A stretch of 64,000 nucleotides of DNA from Amoebidium appalachense (taxonomy: Eukaryota > Ichthyosporea): positions 2,046,001-2,110,000 of the forward strand of contig CAVNZM010000017.1 of assembly GCA_963693365.1 (NCBI GenBank), read 5' to 3'. Positions 42,531 through 52,560 of the stretch are shown here, piece after piece. Each line of letters begins with the position of its first letter. Position 1 is the stretch's first letter. The position numbers and the translations under genes are program-made. The notes beneath the pieces are model-generated. The model saw only the letters and a program-made list of their open reading frames with translations, had not been told where the DNA came from and did no database searches.

Positions 42531-43480
42531 TTTGGGGGGGGGGGGGGGGGGGAGAGAGAGAGAGAGAAAGAGAGGGAGAGAGAGAGAGAGAGAGAGAAGG
42601 GGGAAACGTACATGTGATCTGCTCGGTGGCCACAGCAAACCCAAGGAGATCGCTCATCGGCGACGATGCATTCAGGGCCTGACTGGTCACCGTGAACTTC
42701 ACCTGAGTGTAAGTCTCATCGAACGGCATTCTGAACAGGCCTACCGTAGTGTCCACATCCACACCGTTTCCGCCAATCGCCGGCTGGTTGGGTACGCCCG
42801 TAAGTGCGCCGGTTGCGGGGTTAAACTTCAACGCGTTAAGAGCCGCATTTGCACCGGTGCTGACAACGTGACCCGGACCGCCCTGTACAAATGCCCACTT
42901 GCTAAATGTAACCCCCGTCGACGCGAAAGTGACCGTTGTTGTTCCGGTCCCCAAGCCGGAATAAATATCGGAAATCGCAATATAAGTACCGCTAAACGTC
43001 TTTCCGTCGGCCGAAGCGCCTGCCGCTGACCCCTTGTACGCCGCGAATTTCAGTGTGACGTCAAACGTCATGGTTTGACCGACCTGTTCTTGCAAACGCA
43101 GCGCAGTAGCATTTGACCATGCCATATTTGACAAGGCGAAATCGCCCGTACCGGCGACCTTATTGAAAAACGGGTCGTTTGCGGATGCAAATGGACTTAT
43201 GGTGAACGGACTCGCTGATGCGGAAGAGAAGGTTACGCCGATTGTCCCGCCGAATCCGTCGGCGATGGATGCGGATTGGCCCAACCCCGGGTATGTGTAT
43301 CCCGTTGGGTTCCAGAACTTCAAGGTACCCTGCAATAATGTGTGACACTCAGTACCAAAAACACAAACACAAAAACATAAACACAAACACAAACACAAAA
43401 ACAAACAAACAAACAAACAAACAAAAAAAAGTAAATCACTCCAATATCTAGGTATATTAATCACTTCAGAATATGCATAC

Positions 43481-43516
<36 letters not shown>

Positions 43517-44342
43517 AAAAGGAGAGCGAGAGAAACAAAATGCAATTGCTCCATCAACCAGGTATATAAATTACTTCAAGATATATCACCCATAAGCCCA
43601 TATATCAAACATGGTTTTGAAAAATGGTGTTCCAAAATCACACAATCACGTCATCTGCAATAAGGCTTCAGTGAATTCGATGTGAATTCGATCATCCCCC
43701 CCCCCCTCCCCCCCACACACACACACAAAAAAAAAAAAAGTATATTGAGTCTGATAATGGTTTTGGACGGGAAGTTGTGTGCAAAAACAACAAAGGCTCT
43801 TGCAAATCACACAAGATGTATCATCTTGAAAATCCATGAAATTTCGACACCGCACCATTCCATACACCTAATGATAATGTGCTACAATATGTACCGATCT
43901 TTGGCATCCATCTCCGGCCGCTGGTGCAGCTTTGGCCACTGAAAAAAACAAAAAAAAAATAGTTAGAAAAATGACAAGGGGCATACCATCCTGCTTATGG
44001 TTTACGCTTACTTGCAGAATGGTGTACACTACGTCATTTAAGATGGGTACAAGAGATCGAAATTGTATATCACACAAGTCCTACAAGGGCAAACGGTATC
44101 ACCAGTTCACAGTTTAACGTGTCAAGGCACTAGCACACATATGTGTGGGTGGCGCTTGTATGCAACCATCCCGTTGTCTGTTACCCTTTCTTTCTGACTC
44201 GTCCCTCTCATGCTTGCTCCAACATTTTCACGTTCCAATTCCGAAGTTTATTTTATTCGGTTTTTTTTTTTTTTTTTTGTTTCCTTTGTCCCGTGGTCGA
44301 GATGGGCGGAGGGTGTGTGTGTGTGTGTATGTGTGTGTGTTT

Positions 44343-44385
<43 letters not shown>

Positions 44386-45352
44386 TTACCAGGTGTAGCA
44401 ATAGTGGCTGCTGGCGAAAATAGCGTTGGAGGAATAGGAAAGCCTGGTCAGTAAGAATTTATACTGTTGAAATTGGAAACGACACACCAGGACCACAGTA
44501 AGCACAGCACCGTTACATTTAGGCGTGCACACGCAAGGAACACATGCCGGAACATGCAGTAAAACTCTAGCACGATACATATCATTTGGAAAAAATGGTC
44601 TAGCTACACTGATAAAAGCGAGTCCTTACACTGACCTATTGATCGGGTTCAGTGCGTGTCATCTGCCACCGCAGATTCCCAAGTGGTTGGCATCACCACA
44701 CGCAGGTGTCAGATAAAGGTGCAAAAAGAAAATTTAAAAACTAGCAACCATGGAAAGGACATGGTGATGCAAGATCCCAAAAAAGAACTTGCTATTTTGG
44801 TTAGACCACTATGACAAATTCTTTGGTGTGATGTATTTTTTTTATGCGGCACAGAATAACAGTGTGCATCTAGATGCGACTCCAAAGCAAACATGTTGTC
44901 AGAACCCCTCCGCTCTTTCACTCCTAAGTTGGCGCTTGAAACGAGTTATTACATCTCTATTCCCTAATCGAGACACATTTTCAACGCCAGTGTAAGCACG
45001 TAACGAATATCATAAACACTACAGGATACCCTGCTGTTCATGCAGTTTAGGCAAACTTACATAGACACACACATAAACGCGAACTAGGTAGCCTCTATCA
45101 CACGAGCAGATGCGCAGGCCTACCCGCACCAACAAGCGTGCGCACATACATGCACACGCCCACCCCCACGCGCACACACATACAAAAACCATGTCCACCA
45201 CCACATACACGTCCACACCTAAGGGCAACAACGGTGTATGTGGGCCGTAGAGTCCTAGTGGCACGGAGGCAAGTTTTATGCCCACCTGTTTGTGCGTTCG
45301 TCAGGCCGCCCTGAAAGCCCAAAAGCAGGAGGGCTAGAAGTGTTGCCTCCAT
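28864..45352 (-). CDS. Secreted multidomain mosaic protein (22 exons, 2,374 aa)
   Basis: Probable extracellular matrix, cell-wall or adhesion protein. Exons: 45,352-45,286; 44,443-44,390; 43,938-43,895; 43,329-42,612; 42,221-41,545; 41,206-40,498; 39,578-38,835; 38,550-38,390; 38,028-37,727; 37,450-37,345; 36,982-36,715; 36,533-36,459; 35,894-35,619; 35,287-35,058; 34,711-34,399; 34,008-33,754; 33,426-33,199; 32,176-31,916; 31,486-31,248; 30,934-30,382; 30,084-29,351; 28,974-28,864. All 21 junctions agree in phase (7,125 nt, no internal stop). Order: signal peptide (MEATLLALLLLGFQGGL), unknown domain D1 (56-294), PAPATTTP linker (295-520), D2 (521-756), D3 (757-1004), Thr-rich linker, D4 (1059-1283), SdrD/CNA-B-like (1309-1400), F5/8C (1401-1540), PT linker, three PAN-like (1582-1829), F5/8C (1830-1965), basic/acidic linker with two RRRR sites, EGF domains (about 2095-2175), unassigned C-terminal domain. 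No membrane anchor is seen. One intron (after 37,345) needs a GC donor. The structure is very secure; the function is inferred from domains. Confidence 0.9.
29351..30084 (-). other. EGF-like domains and unassigned Cys-rich domain
   Basis: One 734-nt exon, residues 2094-2338. NPCTGGTHQCHASATC...CNCNAGYSGNGTMC, then DDNECSYRTHNC...C, is a tandem EGF pair, the second resembling calcium-binding EGF (DDNEC start). The remaining ~165 residues have about six Cys and end with the last exon in FTAQCVG; I do not recognise them. Confidence 0.75.
30382..31486 (-). other. F5/8C domain 2 and linker with two RRRR sites
   Basis: Exons 19-20, residues 1830-2093. AACGLPAIQSSTL, DPWWEVELPRLQLVDYVDI, LDGFQ, TCGLESN, KKVRISLPGQ and LSLCEVRVF define a second F5/8C domain. 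It is followed by SRRRRSGEVE (near 1988) and LRRRRQTE (near 2059), separated by an acidic stretch. Confidence 0.8.
31916..34008 (-). other. Three successive PAN/apple-like domain exons
   Basis: Exons 34,008-33,754, 33,426-33,199 and 32,176-31,916 (residues 1582-1829), each phase 1 to phase 1. The first has CRDKCMKNDQCRVFTHNPLTRACKF-type spacing (CR..C....C..F......C), typical of PAN/apple. The other two show CWRG..C....NAAYWGFD..TKVC and CVMACKNTTSCAAGGFY. The first is secure, the other two likely. Confidence 0.65.
32608..33172. repeat. Dispersed intronic repeat, copies 2 and 3
   Basis: Two copies (32,608-32,741 and 33,062-33,172) in one intron of the surface-protein gene are nearly identical to each other and about 90% identical to 7,106-7,238. 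Each begins right after a G tract with TTTTGAATGCGGAACACGG. The second is cut short by a G tract beside the exon 17 donor. Confidence 0.85.
34399..35287 (-). other. F5/8C (fucolectin-like) domain 1
   Basis: Exons 14-15, residues 1401-1540. NIACFKASQQSST, AVDCRQD, CTQTRVERDPWWALNLG, VRVYNRNDKSEMLDGF, C...G..VRISLQG and LSMCEVEV match the discoidin/fucolectin pattern (PWW.V.LG, V.I.NR, L.LCEV.V). A coding PT repeat and a Ser/Pro-rich linker follow. Confidence 0.8.
35619..35894 (-). other. CNA-B / carboxypeptidase-regulatory-like domain exon
   Basis: Residues 1309-1400. VNITAINTATNETVAWAMTN, then DVGYYVIKDLPPAKYRTEVV, fits the family pattern of a variable strand followed by T.. G.Y....LP.G.Y.V.V. 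The exon is phase 1 at both ends. Confidence 0.6.
36069..36120. repeat. 26-bp tandem duplication
   Basis: Two perfect copies of a 26-bp unit starting TACAGAGTATTGTCGTG lie in intron 12 of the surface-protein gene. Confidence 0.8.
36715..38028 (-). other. Unknown repeat domain D4, split over three exons
   Basis: Exons 9-11 (38,028-37,727; 37,450-37,345; 36,982-36,715), residues 1059-1283. It aligns with D1-D3: YNGTVQFWNTTFYRYTG, PDGLGGSVQIAF, SGATFGGTLLAFS, GVDATQNAKSG and SFKFGIATEMFNK. It is more diverged and interrupted by two introns; the second has a GC donor. Confidence 0.8.
38570..38656. repeat. About 41-bp tandem duplication in intron 7
   Basis: Two copies of a unit starting GTCAGCATCTGTGTCTGTGC lie between exons 7 and 8 of the surface-protein gene. 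Confidence 0.8.
38835..39578 (-). other. Unknown repeat domain D3 (single exon)
   Basis: Residues 757-1004. It begins NVCDPTGDMTFWDTQGFTYTG and ends GFAIVTERVV. It shares LQGGPGLVVQSGSNAGTNAI and IDVDTTVGMIKL with D1 and D2. Its exon has phase 1 at both ends, unlike D1 and D2 (0 to 1). Confidence 0.85.
40498..41206 (-). other. Unknown repeat domain D2 (single exon)
   Basis: Residues 521-756. It begins GTLKFWNPATYRYPGIG and ends SIAVATENVV. It shares GTYIGISDIYSG, IQGGSGLVVQSGANAGTN and VDVDTTVGLLRLP with its paralogues. D2 is followed directly by D3 without a linker exon. Confidence 0.85.
41545..42221 (-). repeat. Coding minisatellite, about 23 x 27 nt (ATTTPAPAP)n
   Basis: Exon 5 of the mosaic protein is a tandem array of a 27-nt unit encoding ATTTPAPAP, framed by CPTTTTAAA and ATTASACTHS. 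Copies differ mainly at one or two bases (GTTGC or GTGGC on the plus strand). It gives a mucin-like, O-glycosylation-prone stalk between D1 and D2. Copy number is likely polymorphic. Confidence 0.9.
42612..43329 (-). other. Unknown repeat domain D1 (single exon)
   Basis: Residues 56-294. It starts GTLKFWNPTGYTYPG, has DGFGGTIGVTFSS, GTYIAISDIYSG, WAFVQGGPGHVV, GVDVDTTVGLFRMP and ends LLGFAVATEQITC. It is rich in beta-branched residues and Gly, with one terminal Cys. It is about 45-50% identical to D2 and D3. I do not recognise the family. Confidence 0.85.
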
Positions 45353-45960
45353 TTTTTGGACTACGCTTTGACGGAGACCGTCAACCTTTTAAGTGTAAGC
45401 CGCGAAAAACCAAACCCTAAACGTCGTCCTATGCTGGCATTGAGAAATGAAGAAATGTTACGAAATATAACTACCGTAAAAACTGGATGGAGAAACCAAG
45501 GGGACGAAGCCCACTTCTAGTATGAGTCCTACACGCCAAAGGGTGAAAGACGGCTAAAAAAAACGTTACGTTTTACTGATATCTAACACATATGGGTGTA
45601 TTTCTCAAACTACACGAGAGAGAGACAACCCACCCACACGTACGCTGGGGTACTAACAGTAGCGGGAGTGAGTGTTTCGGGCGCCCAAGCTGCCTTCAGT
45701 CCTGTTTCGGAACGAGAAAACCGTAAGGAATGCTATTGGAGTTGCCAAAAATAAATTACGGGAAATAGAAATAGTATTCGGGATGAATGATATGGGCACT
45801 GAAACGTTTTTGAAATTTGCAACATGAGCCCACTTGGCGCTTGATGAAATAACCCAAATATTGTAGTTGCAAGATTTGTGTTAAAATAAGTCGGTTATTA
45901 TCGGCTATCCAGATTGGGCTTCACATGAATCACAATCATGGCATGTAGCCAATCGCCATC
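45353..45960. promoter_or_regulatory. Region upstream of the mosaic surface gene
   Basis: About 0.6 kb of ordinary-composition DNA precedes the ATG at 45,352 on the minus strand and should contain its promoter. I cannot point to a specific element. Confidence 0.3.
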
Positions 45961-45964
45961 TGTA

Positions 45965-46070
45965 TGTAACTATTTTTTCTTTTGACTGGATTTATTCGAC
46001 GGAAAGATATGCAAGTATGCACGGCATACTGAGAAGACAATAAAAACTTCACGAGTTATCCAGTAACAAC
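45965..46070 (-). mobile_element. LINE 3' end fragment
   Basis: The reverse complement ends AATAAATCCAGTCAAAAGAAAA, i.e. a poly(A) signal and short A-rich tail. It matches the 3' end of the LINE at 50,650-52,560 over about 95 bp and stops at CCAGTAACAA. Confidence 0.7.
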
Positions 46071-46086
46071 ATACTCTTAAATATAT

Positions 46087-46166
46087 TTTGCCCGAGAATC
46101 GTTACAGCCCTGCATTTTCAAGCGCTGTAGGTCAGCTATTTTGCCCGAGAATAGTTACAGCCCTGG
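46087..46166. repeat. 28-bp direct repeat, 52-bp period
   Basis: TTTTGCCCGAGAATCG and the following TTACAGCCCTG occur twice (46,087 and 46,139) with one mismatch. It is next to a LINE fragment and may be a border of another insertion. Confidence 0.7.
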
Positions 46167-46469
46167 TGTAAATTCCATCTGCTGAATAAGAGCGTCCTTT
46201 CAAAAAAAGAAGAAGCACGAGACAAAATCAAGCTTTTCAATGAATTCACGATCGCAAACGCCTTACCACAATCATGTAATATTCTGCTCTTAAAACTCTT
46301 CAAAACAAACTTCTGTCGATGAATTAGAACTTCCTTGATATGTCTCTGATATAAAGTGCCCGTCCTGATTGGTCGTAAATAAACTGCATTCCATACCATA
46401 AGCACAGTGTCCCGACATGCACATGCCGACACTTTTATACTATTTTCGCTTAGTATATCTAAATTGCTT

Positions 46470-47115
46470 CCCCGTTTTCTCGCTCTGAGAAAGAAATTAA
46501 TGGTAAATTCAGCCTGTATGTGTTATGTTCCAACACCGTACTGATCATTATCACTCTTTGGGAGCTTTGGCAGGATACATTTCTCCTGCTGTGCGTATGG
46601 ATACCACCCTAGTAAATAAGTCTCTGATGTTGATATTGCATGGGATGTTGTGCAGTGGCGGTGTAATTCTTGTTTTTATCGCCGTTGGTGCCACTTTTGT
46701 GCTGAACTTTTTAATCGAGGCATGTTGATAGACATGAGTTTTTACGTCGTGCCTCTTTCCCTACGGGTGTCTGCTACACTGGCTGGCAATGTGAACAATT
46801 CAGACTTTTTGTTGAATTCTGTTGGTCGTCACATTGAGTTTCTATATGATTTTCACACAGTGTTCAGGTATCTCAGTATATGCCAGTTGTTACTGGATAA
46901 CTCGTGTTATCAGCCATTATAAAAATAGTTTTCATTGCCTCCTCTGTCCTAAGTATGCCGTGCATACTTGCATTTCTTTCCGTTATGGCTTGGCGGTGTA
47001 ATCGGTTTCTGGTGTCTCCTGCTCGTATGTGTAATATTTGTGGGGGGCGGTTTACTCGCGGCTGCATATCTATCAATAAATGCAACCTGTTAGCTAATGT
47101 ATTAGAACCGGAGGT
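46470..47115 (+). mobile_element. LINE C-terminal/3' fragment, opposite orientation
   Basis: 46,520-46,880 matches the reverse complement of about 50,770-51,140 at roughly 85-90%: GALAGYISPAVRMDTTLV is shared at the protein level. The fragment has frameshifts. 46,980-47,090 carries a second, diverged zinc-finger-like tail (CNICGGRFTRGC), paralogous to CHFCADLFNRKHVDRC in the other copy. Confidence 0.65.
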
Positions 47116-47498
47116 TATTGGCGGTTTTATTCTCTTTTCTTCCTCTCTTCCTCAATATTGATGCATCCGAAATGTACTCTGATCGGAGAACTTAGCGGCC
47201 ATAAGTACTCTGACCGCAGTACTTTAGGAATGCTTGTTTCGGAAGGATACCGCGAGCTATTGGGGCCCAGGAGCCCGCTTTTTTTTGTACAGCCAGTAAG
47301 AAAACATAAGTTTACACCTTTTTTGTCTTTGGTACGGTAACTAACAAGGCCTTCCCTAGCTTTTATTGGTTGCCGACGCTGTTGCAAGTTTTTGAATTCA
47401 TGCTCGACAACAACATGATTCATGATCAAACGGACGAAACTTGCTGAGTCCGCGAACACAACAAGCCATGGGTTTCATGTGAAAGATGAGCGCCCAAC

Positions 47499-49532
47499 AT
47501 GGCCAAAACATTAGACCCAATAGAGTCACTTTATTCTGGAGCTCGTGTCTGTTGTTTTGCATACATATTTGACGGGGTTCAGGGGGAAGATTTCACAGAT
47601 GACACCACACGTTGGTCTTACAAGAAGTTCGGCCTGAGTTGGGACACACAAATACTGGTTGGCACAGTAGTGAAACGATGCAAGACAAACGAAGGCAGTG
47701 AATGGAAAGTAAAGTTTGATTTTGACGGTACCACAGAAGTAGTTCTGCGCCATCAGCTAACTTTAATAGATGAAGAAGACAGTGAACACACAAGTAGCGA
47801 GCTAGAGAGTGATAGTGACGAAGATCCAGATGGAGACATCCAACAAGTAGAGATTCCTGTCACAGACAGTGAGAATGAAGATGAGATAGAACTTGTAGAT
47901 GAACAAGTAGAGTTACCTACCCCCACCGACCCCACGTGCACCTTGCAATGGACCATTCCAGATGAGCAAGTACTTGACAAAAGAACAGGCCCACGCAGAA
48001 AACCAACCATTCCACTAGCACTAAACAAGCGCAAGAGTGTTCTGTGTTTGTTTGAACACTTCATGCCTATAGAGTATCTCTTCACAGCAGTCATTCCACT
48101 CACAAACGAAGTAGGTCGTGCACGTTACAAAAATTGGGTTGACTTAACCCCGGGTGAGCTACTTAGGTGGTTGGGTATGTGGATTTACATGGCTGGAACA
48201 TTCGAACCCGGCTCGAGATCGAACTACTGGACGTCGGCAGCAGAGAACCCAAGCCACATATTTCCCGTACACGACTTTGCCCGCTTCATGACCGAACACC
48301 GGTTCGAAAACATCCGTGCCTGCTTTACCGTCACCGACATCACTCAATATCCGGAGGATGATCCACTGAAAGACACACGCGGTTTCATGGAAGCACTGCA
48401 GAGTCGGTGCCGTTGCTCTATCGAGCCCGGGGATGAATTATGCGAAGACGAGGCCATCTTTGCCAGCTATCATTGCAACCTTCCGTGCCAAATCTATATA
48501 AAACGAAAACCCCACCCTCTCGGTCAAGAAATAAAAACTCTACACGACTGTGTAACCAACATACTCATTAACTTCGAAATGAACGAGGGGAAGCTTAGGA
48601 TGGCAAGCAAACCGTACCGACAGTTGGGAGCTGGAACAGGCACCACCTTGCGTCTTCTAACCCCAAGGGCCAACCCCACCCACCGTAACCCCAGAACGAT
48701 CGTCGGAGACAGCTGGTTTGGGTCAGTAACCGGGACAAGGGAAGTGTACAAAATCGGATTCTACGCACTTTTCAATGTCAAAACCGCAACCAGAGACTTT
48801 CCCCTCAACATGTTGGACCTTCTATGTGAGGAAGGACGTGGTGTATGGTCGGAGGCAGTGTGCAGTGTGGACGGAGTAGACCTCGTTGCGGTGTTATGGA
48901 GAAACAAGAACTACAGTATGAAAGTGATCACCTCATGTTCAAGTACTCAGCCGGGTCAACCGAGAAAATCACGAAACGGAAATGACGTCCCCCAACCGAA
49001 AGCAGTCGAAGAATACTTCGAAAACTACAACATGGCCGATATATTCAACAAAACACGAATGTTAAACGGCTCTGTGGACGAAGCCTTGGGCACTAAACGT
49101 CACCAACTCCGCACCTTTGGGGGGCTTCTGGGGTTTGTAGTAGCAAACGTACACTTTGCATACAGATACTTTGGCAAATCCACAAACACGAGCATGGACA
49201 CAAGGCGTGAGCTAGCAGAAGCACTCATATGCAACCCCCACCTGCCTGCACTAGAATACCCCCTTCCCCCTGCTGCTCCTGCCCCCCATGCTCTACACGG
49301 ACACCAGCGTGCCAGAAAAGAAAGAAAAGGTAGATGCGTTCTCTGCTTTAGGAACAAAGGGGAACGCCACCAGACACATACCTACTGCATCAAGTGTAAT
49401 GTGTTTCTCTGCAATGATCAAACACGTGCATGCTTCGAAAACCACATCACACATGGTGTTCCTCCACGCACACGCACCCAAGTCAACACAAACACAGGCC
49501 CGGTACGATCACGCAGAAACACTACACGTTAA
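47499..49532 (+). CDS. PiggyBac-type transposase ORF (677 aa)
   Basis: An uninterrupted ORF from ATG to TAA with a DDE_Tnp_1_7-like core. After an acidic N-terminus (to about residue 150) comes FEHFMPIEYLF, YKNWVDLTPGELLRWLGMWIYM and SNYWTS, typical of piggyBac. Catalytic positions: Asp in EDEAIFASYHC and Asp in VGDSWFGSVTG are present; the third site, normally W.D.K, reads LWRNKNYSMKVITSC. GLLGFVVANVHFAYRYF precedes a C-terminal Cys-rich domain (CVLCFRNKG...CIKCNVFLC...CFENHITHG) like the piggyBac CRD. I could not identify terminal inverted repeats or a paired TTAA. No introns, unlike host genes. It may be a recent but inactive copy or a domesticated gene. Confidence 0.85.
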   Translation: MAKTLDPIESLYSGARVCCFAYIFDGVQGEDFTDDTTRWSYKKFGLSWDTQILVGTVVKRCKTNEGSEWKVKFDFDGTTEVVLRHQLTLIDEEDSEHTSSELESDSDEDPDGDIQQVEIPVTDSENEDEIELVDEQVELPTPTDPTCTLQWTIPDEQVLDKRTGPRRKPTIPLALNKRKSVLCLFEHFMPIEYLFTAVIPLTNEVGRARYKNWVDLTPGELLRWLGMWIYMAGTFEPGSRSNYWTSAAENPSHIFPVHDFARFMTEHRFENIRACFTVTDITQYPEDDPLKDTRGFMEALQSRCRCSIEPGDELCEDEAIFASYHCNLPCQIYIKRKPHPLGQEIKTLHDCVTNILINFEMNEGKLRMASKPYRQLGAGTGTTLRLLTPRANPTHRNPRTIVGDSWFGSVTGTREVYKIGFYALFNVKTATRDFPLNMLDLLCEEGRGVWSEAVCSVDGVDLVAVLWRNKNYSMKVITSCSSTQPGQPRKSRNGNDVPQPKAVEEYFENYNMADIFNKTRMLNGSVDEALGTKRHQLRTFGGLLGFVVANVHFAYRYFGKSTNTSMDTRRELAEALICNPHLPALEYPLPPAAPAPHALHGHQRARKERKGRCVLCFRNKGERHQTHTYCIKCNVFLCNDQTRACFENHITHGVPPRTRTQVNTNTGPVRSRRNTTR

Positions 49533-50445
49533 AGTACCTTCTGCCCACTGGTCAGTTTCTGTACATTGCGCAACACTCATTTGTCGTTTTCGGATTAGGG
49601 GTGATTTGTTTGGTTTTTATTCGTTTCTTCGAAACTGTTTGTGGTAACTAGATGCTAAAAGGGTTATTTGAAGTGTGTGTACCGAAAAAAACGAATTTGA
49701 AAGCTGATGTCAATGTTTCTCAAACGAAAAAATGCACCTGTGGTGCAAAAGCAACAACGTGAACGTTTAAAGTATGCATCTTTGGCACGCATTTGTAACA
49801 AGTTTGACGTTTTTCTTGGCTCAGGCCTATGGCCTCCCGGTGCCAGAACCCGTAAAGTGCAAAATAAGCCATACCAACAAGCATTCCGAGAAATTATTGT
49901 AGTCATGGGGTGCGCAAACACTACAAAGTTCTCCGTAAATTGAAGCTCAAAATCGTTGAATGCCTACCATTACTTACTAAGCCACTACCCCGCCAAGAAT
50001 TTTTCTACGGTTTTTTTGTGATGTGCTTGTTCCCTGTCACGTTAGGGTAAAATGGTGAGAAAAAGAGAGTAACACGTGCAAAACTGACCCTGCGCCAGGC
50101 GTTTTTATATGATGACGTCATACAGTACTCTGGTTGGAGCATTTATCGATTCAGGTCGGATATATATCCGTCTTAAGATGACTATCCTAGATCACCTTAT
50201 TAATGCTGCACAGTATGATATTGTGATCCGGTGCCTTAACTTTCTTTCGGAGCTACCGATGCTAGCATCTGCTTACCCATAATATGTAATAGGGGTGTCA
50301 GATACTACGATGGCGCTCATTGTTGCCTAGCATGTACATATGTCACTGGCTGCATTTGATTGGCTGTGCTGGAAAACGCAGTAGGCCGTCGAATGTGGCT
50401 GGGCTCCGGCAGTGTCCATGCATTAAAAAGTGTGTAAACCCCTTG
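49533..50445. other. Sequence downstream of the transposase
   Basis: Ordinary-composition DNA without a convincing ORF. It should include the transposon's 3' end; CCCTGTCACGTTAGGG near 50,034 is a short inverted repeat, but no partner was found upstream of the ORF. Confidence 0.35.
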
Positions 50446-50590
50446 AATAAATCCAGCCAAAAGAAAAGAAAAAAAGTTTTCAATTCCCCAGGATCCCCAC
50501 CGTATATGTGTCGACGGAAAGATATGCAAGTATGCACGGCATACTGAGAAGACAATAAAAACTTCACGAGTTATCCAGTAACAAGTGCAT
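50446..50590. mobile_element. Two LINE 3' ends meeting tail to tail
   Basis: A plus-strand 3' end (AATAAATCCAGCCAAAAGAAAAG, 50,446-50,480) lies about 30 bp from a minus-strand copy whose 3' part starts near 50,510 (CGACGGAAAGATATGC). The minus copy is repeated at 50,670-50,820, so the full-length element has a duplicated 3' UTR segment of about 150 bp. Confidence 0.6.
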
Positions 50591-50649
50591 ACTGAGATAC
50601 CTGAACACTGTGTGAAAATCATATAAATACTCAATGTGACCAGTCTCAG

Positions 50650-52560
50650 GTATGGGGTTTTTTTGTTTTCTTTTGACTGGATTTATTCGACGGAAAGATA
50701 TGCAAGGATGCACGGCATACTGAGAAGACAATAAAAACTTCACGAGTTATCCAGTAACAAGTGCATACTGAGATACCTGAACACTGTGTGAAAATCATAT
50801 AAATACTCAATGTGACGACCAACAGAATTCAACAAAAAATCTTAAGTGTTCACATTGCCAGCTAGTGTAGCAGATACCCGGAGGGAAAGAGGTAAAACGC
50901 GACATAAAAATTCACACCTATCAACATGCTTGCGATTAAAAAGGTCAGCACAAAAGTGGCACCAGCGGCGATGAAAACAAGAATTACAGCGCCACTGCAC
51001 AACTTCCCAGGCAATATCAACATCAGAGCACCATACAGACTTATCTACTAGGGTGGTATCCATACGTACAGCAGGAGAAATGTATCCTGCCAAAGCTCCC
51101 AAAAAGCGATAATGATCAGTACGGTGTTGCCTAAGGAACATAACACATGCCGACTGAGTTTTACCTTTGATTTCTCTATCAGAACGAGAAAGAAACTTAT
51201 ACTGCGTATGGTAATAACGCGAAAAGGCAGAAAAAACAGGAAGAGAAAAGAAAGACTCTCGGAGGGAGTGAGATAGCGAGAGGAAGAATCAGGTGGAAAG
51301 AGGGTAGGCTGAGGACATTCAGAAGTAGCGTTGGTGAATCGGGGGGGAAGAGGGATGGAGGGAGGGGGGGGAAAGAAAGCATAAAGAGGGTGACCATCAG
51401 GTAGCCTAACTAAATGAAAACAAAAACAAAGAGACAATTCCTCCATACGACAAACAGCAGACGACAATCCAAACATACTGATTAAGGGAGGCACAAACCG
51501 AGTACGAAACAAAGTGCGTAGCGCAGTACCCTGAAAATCGTCGAACTCGTTCAGCGCCATTGCCGCCTCGCGAGGTGGGGCGCAGGCCAATAGCGGAAGT
51601 CCATATTCGAAAGTTGGCCGTAAAAAAGTTTTATAGTAGAGAAGAAGGTTCGCAGGATGGATCACAGACTCCTGTTGAAACATATTTGACACGATGTGAA
51701 GCTTACCCTTCGCACGAGCGATCCGTGCCGTGAGGAGCTTGCGGAAATCAATACCCCGTGCAGTAAAAGGAATACCCAAATAGTCATAGGTGCTCTGAAC
51801 AGGAATAGGGAGGCCGGCCAATCGACAGGAAGTGTTCTTCGAAAAAGTAGCACACTTTGCAATTCCGACTGTCATGAGATTCTCGGTGCACCATTGATCC
51901 ACCTGACGAAGCATCTGGTGCATGACATCTTCGGTTAAGGAACAAAGAACAATATCGTCCGCAAAAAGGAGACCCGGTACACGGCGGGTATGCAGTTGGC
52001 CAAAGGGTTCGAGGGCGCAGGCTAAATCGTCAATGAAAACGTCAAACAACAACGGACTCAGGAGGGACCCCTGCAGAAGACCCCGGGAACGGGAAAAACC
52101 GGGTGTTAAATTCCATTGACTGCCGCTCGTCCGCGAGTGGTATCGAACAACGCTTGCAGAAGATGGCCAAAGGGGGCTGGTAAGCCCCGCATAGCCAGCT
52201 TATGCCATAACAAACCAGTGGGTACGGTGTCGTAGGCGTTCTTAAGGTCGATGAAGACAACGTGTGGAGAGCCAGAAGTAATGGATTCATGGAGTAACAG
52301 ACTGTGAGTATAACACGAATATGCATGACGAAAGCCCCCTTGAAGGGAAGAAAGACGGAACACGGCGTTTAAAGAATCGTCGGTGTTAAACGCGCGAAGC
52401 ATGCAACCCTCGAAGAGCCGATGAAAAACGTTGGTAAGTGTGACGGGACGAAAGTCGTTAATGACCCCCAGGGCCTGCGATACCTTCTTACGAACGGGCG
52501 TACCTCGCGTTTGAATACATAGGCGGGGCCGGACAAGTGATCAGATTTATAATATAGAGT
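50650..52560 (-). pseudogene. Non-LTR retrotransposon (LINE) reverse transcriptase, frameshifted
   Basis: RT motifs in order on the minus strand: INDFRPVTLTNVFHRLFEG (about 52,455), LQGGFRHAYSC, VFIDLKNAYDTVP (about 52,240; catalytic Asp), then after a frameshift near 52,120, GLLQGSLLSPLLFDVFIDDLA, LLFADDIVLC (catalytic FADD, about 51,965) and YLGIPFTA. A second frameshift near 51,150-51,200 leads to the C-terminal part (51,141-50,842) with a Cys/His cluster, CHFCADLFNRKHVDRC. The 3' UTR ends near 50,660 with AATAAA. The endonuclease end is missing, so the copy is 5'-truncated. It cannot be expressed as one protein. Confidence 0.85.
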
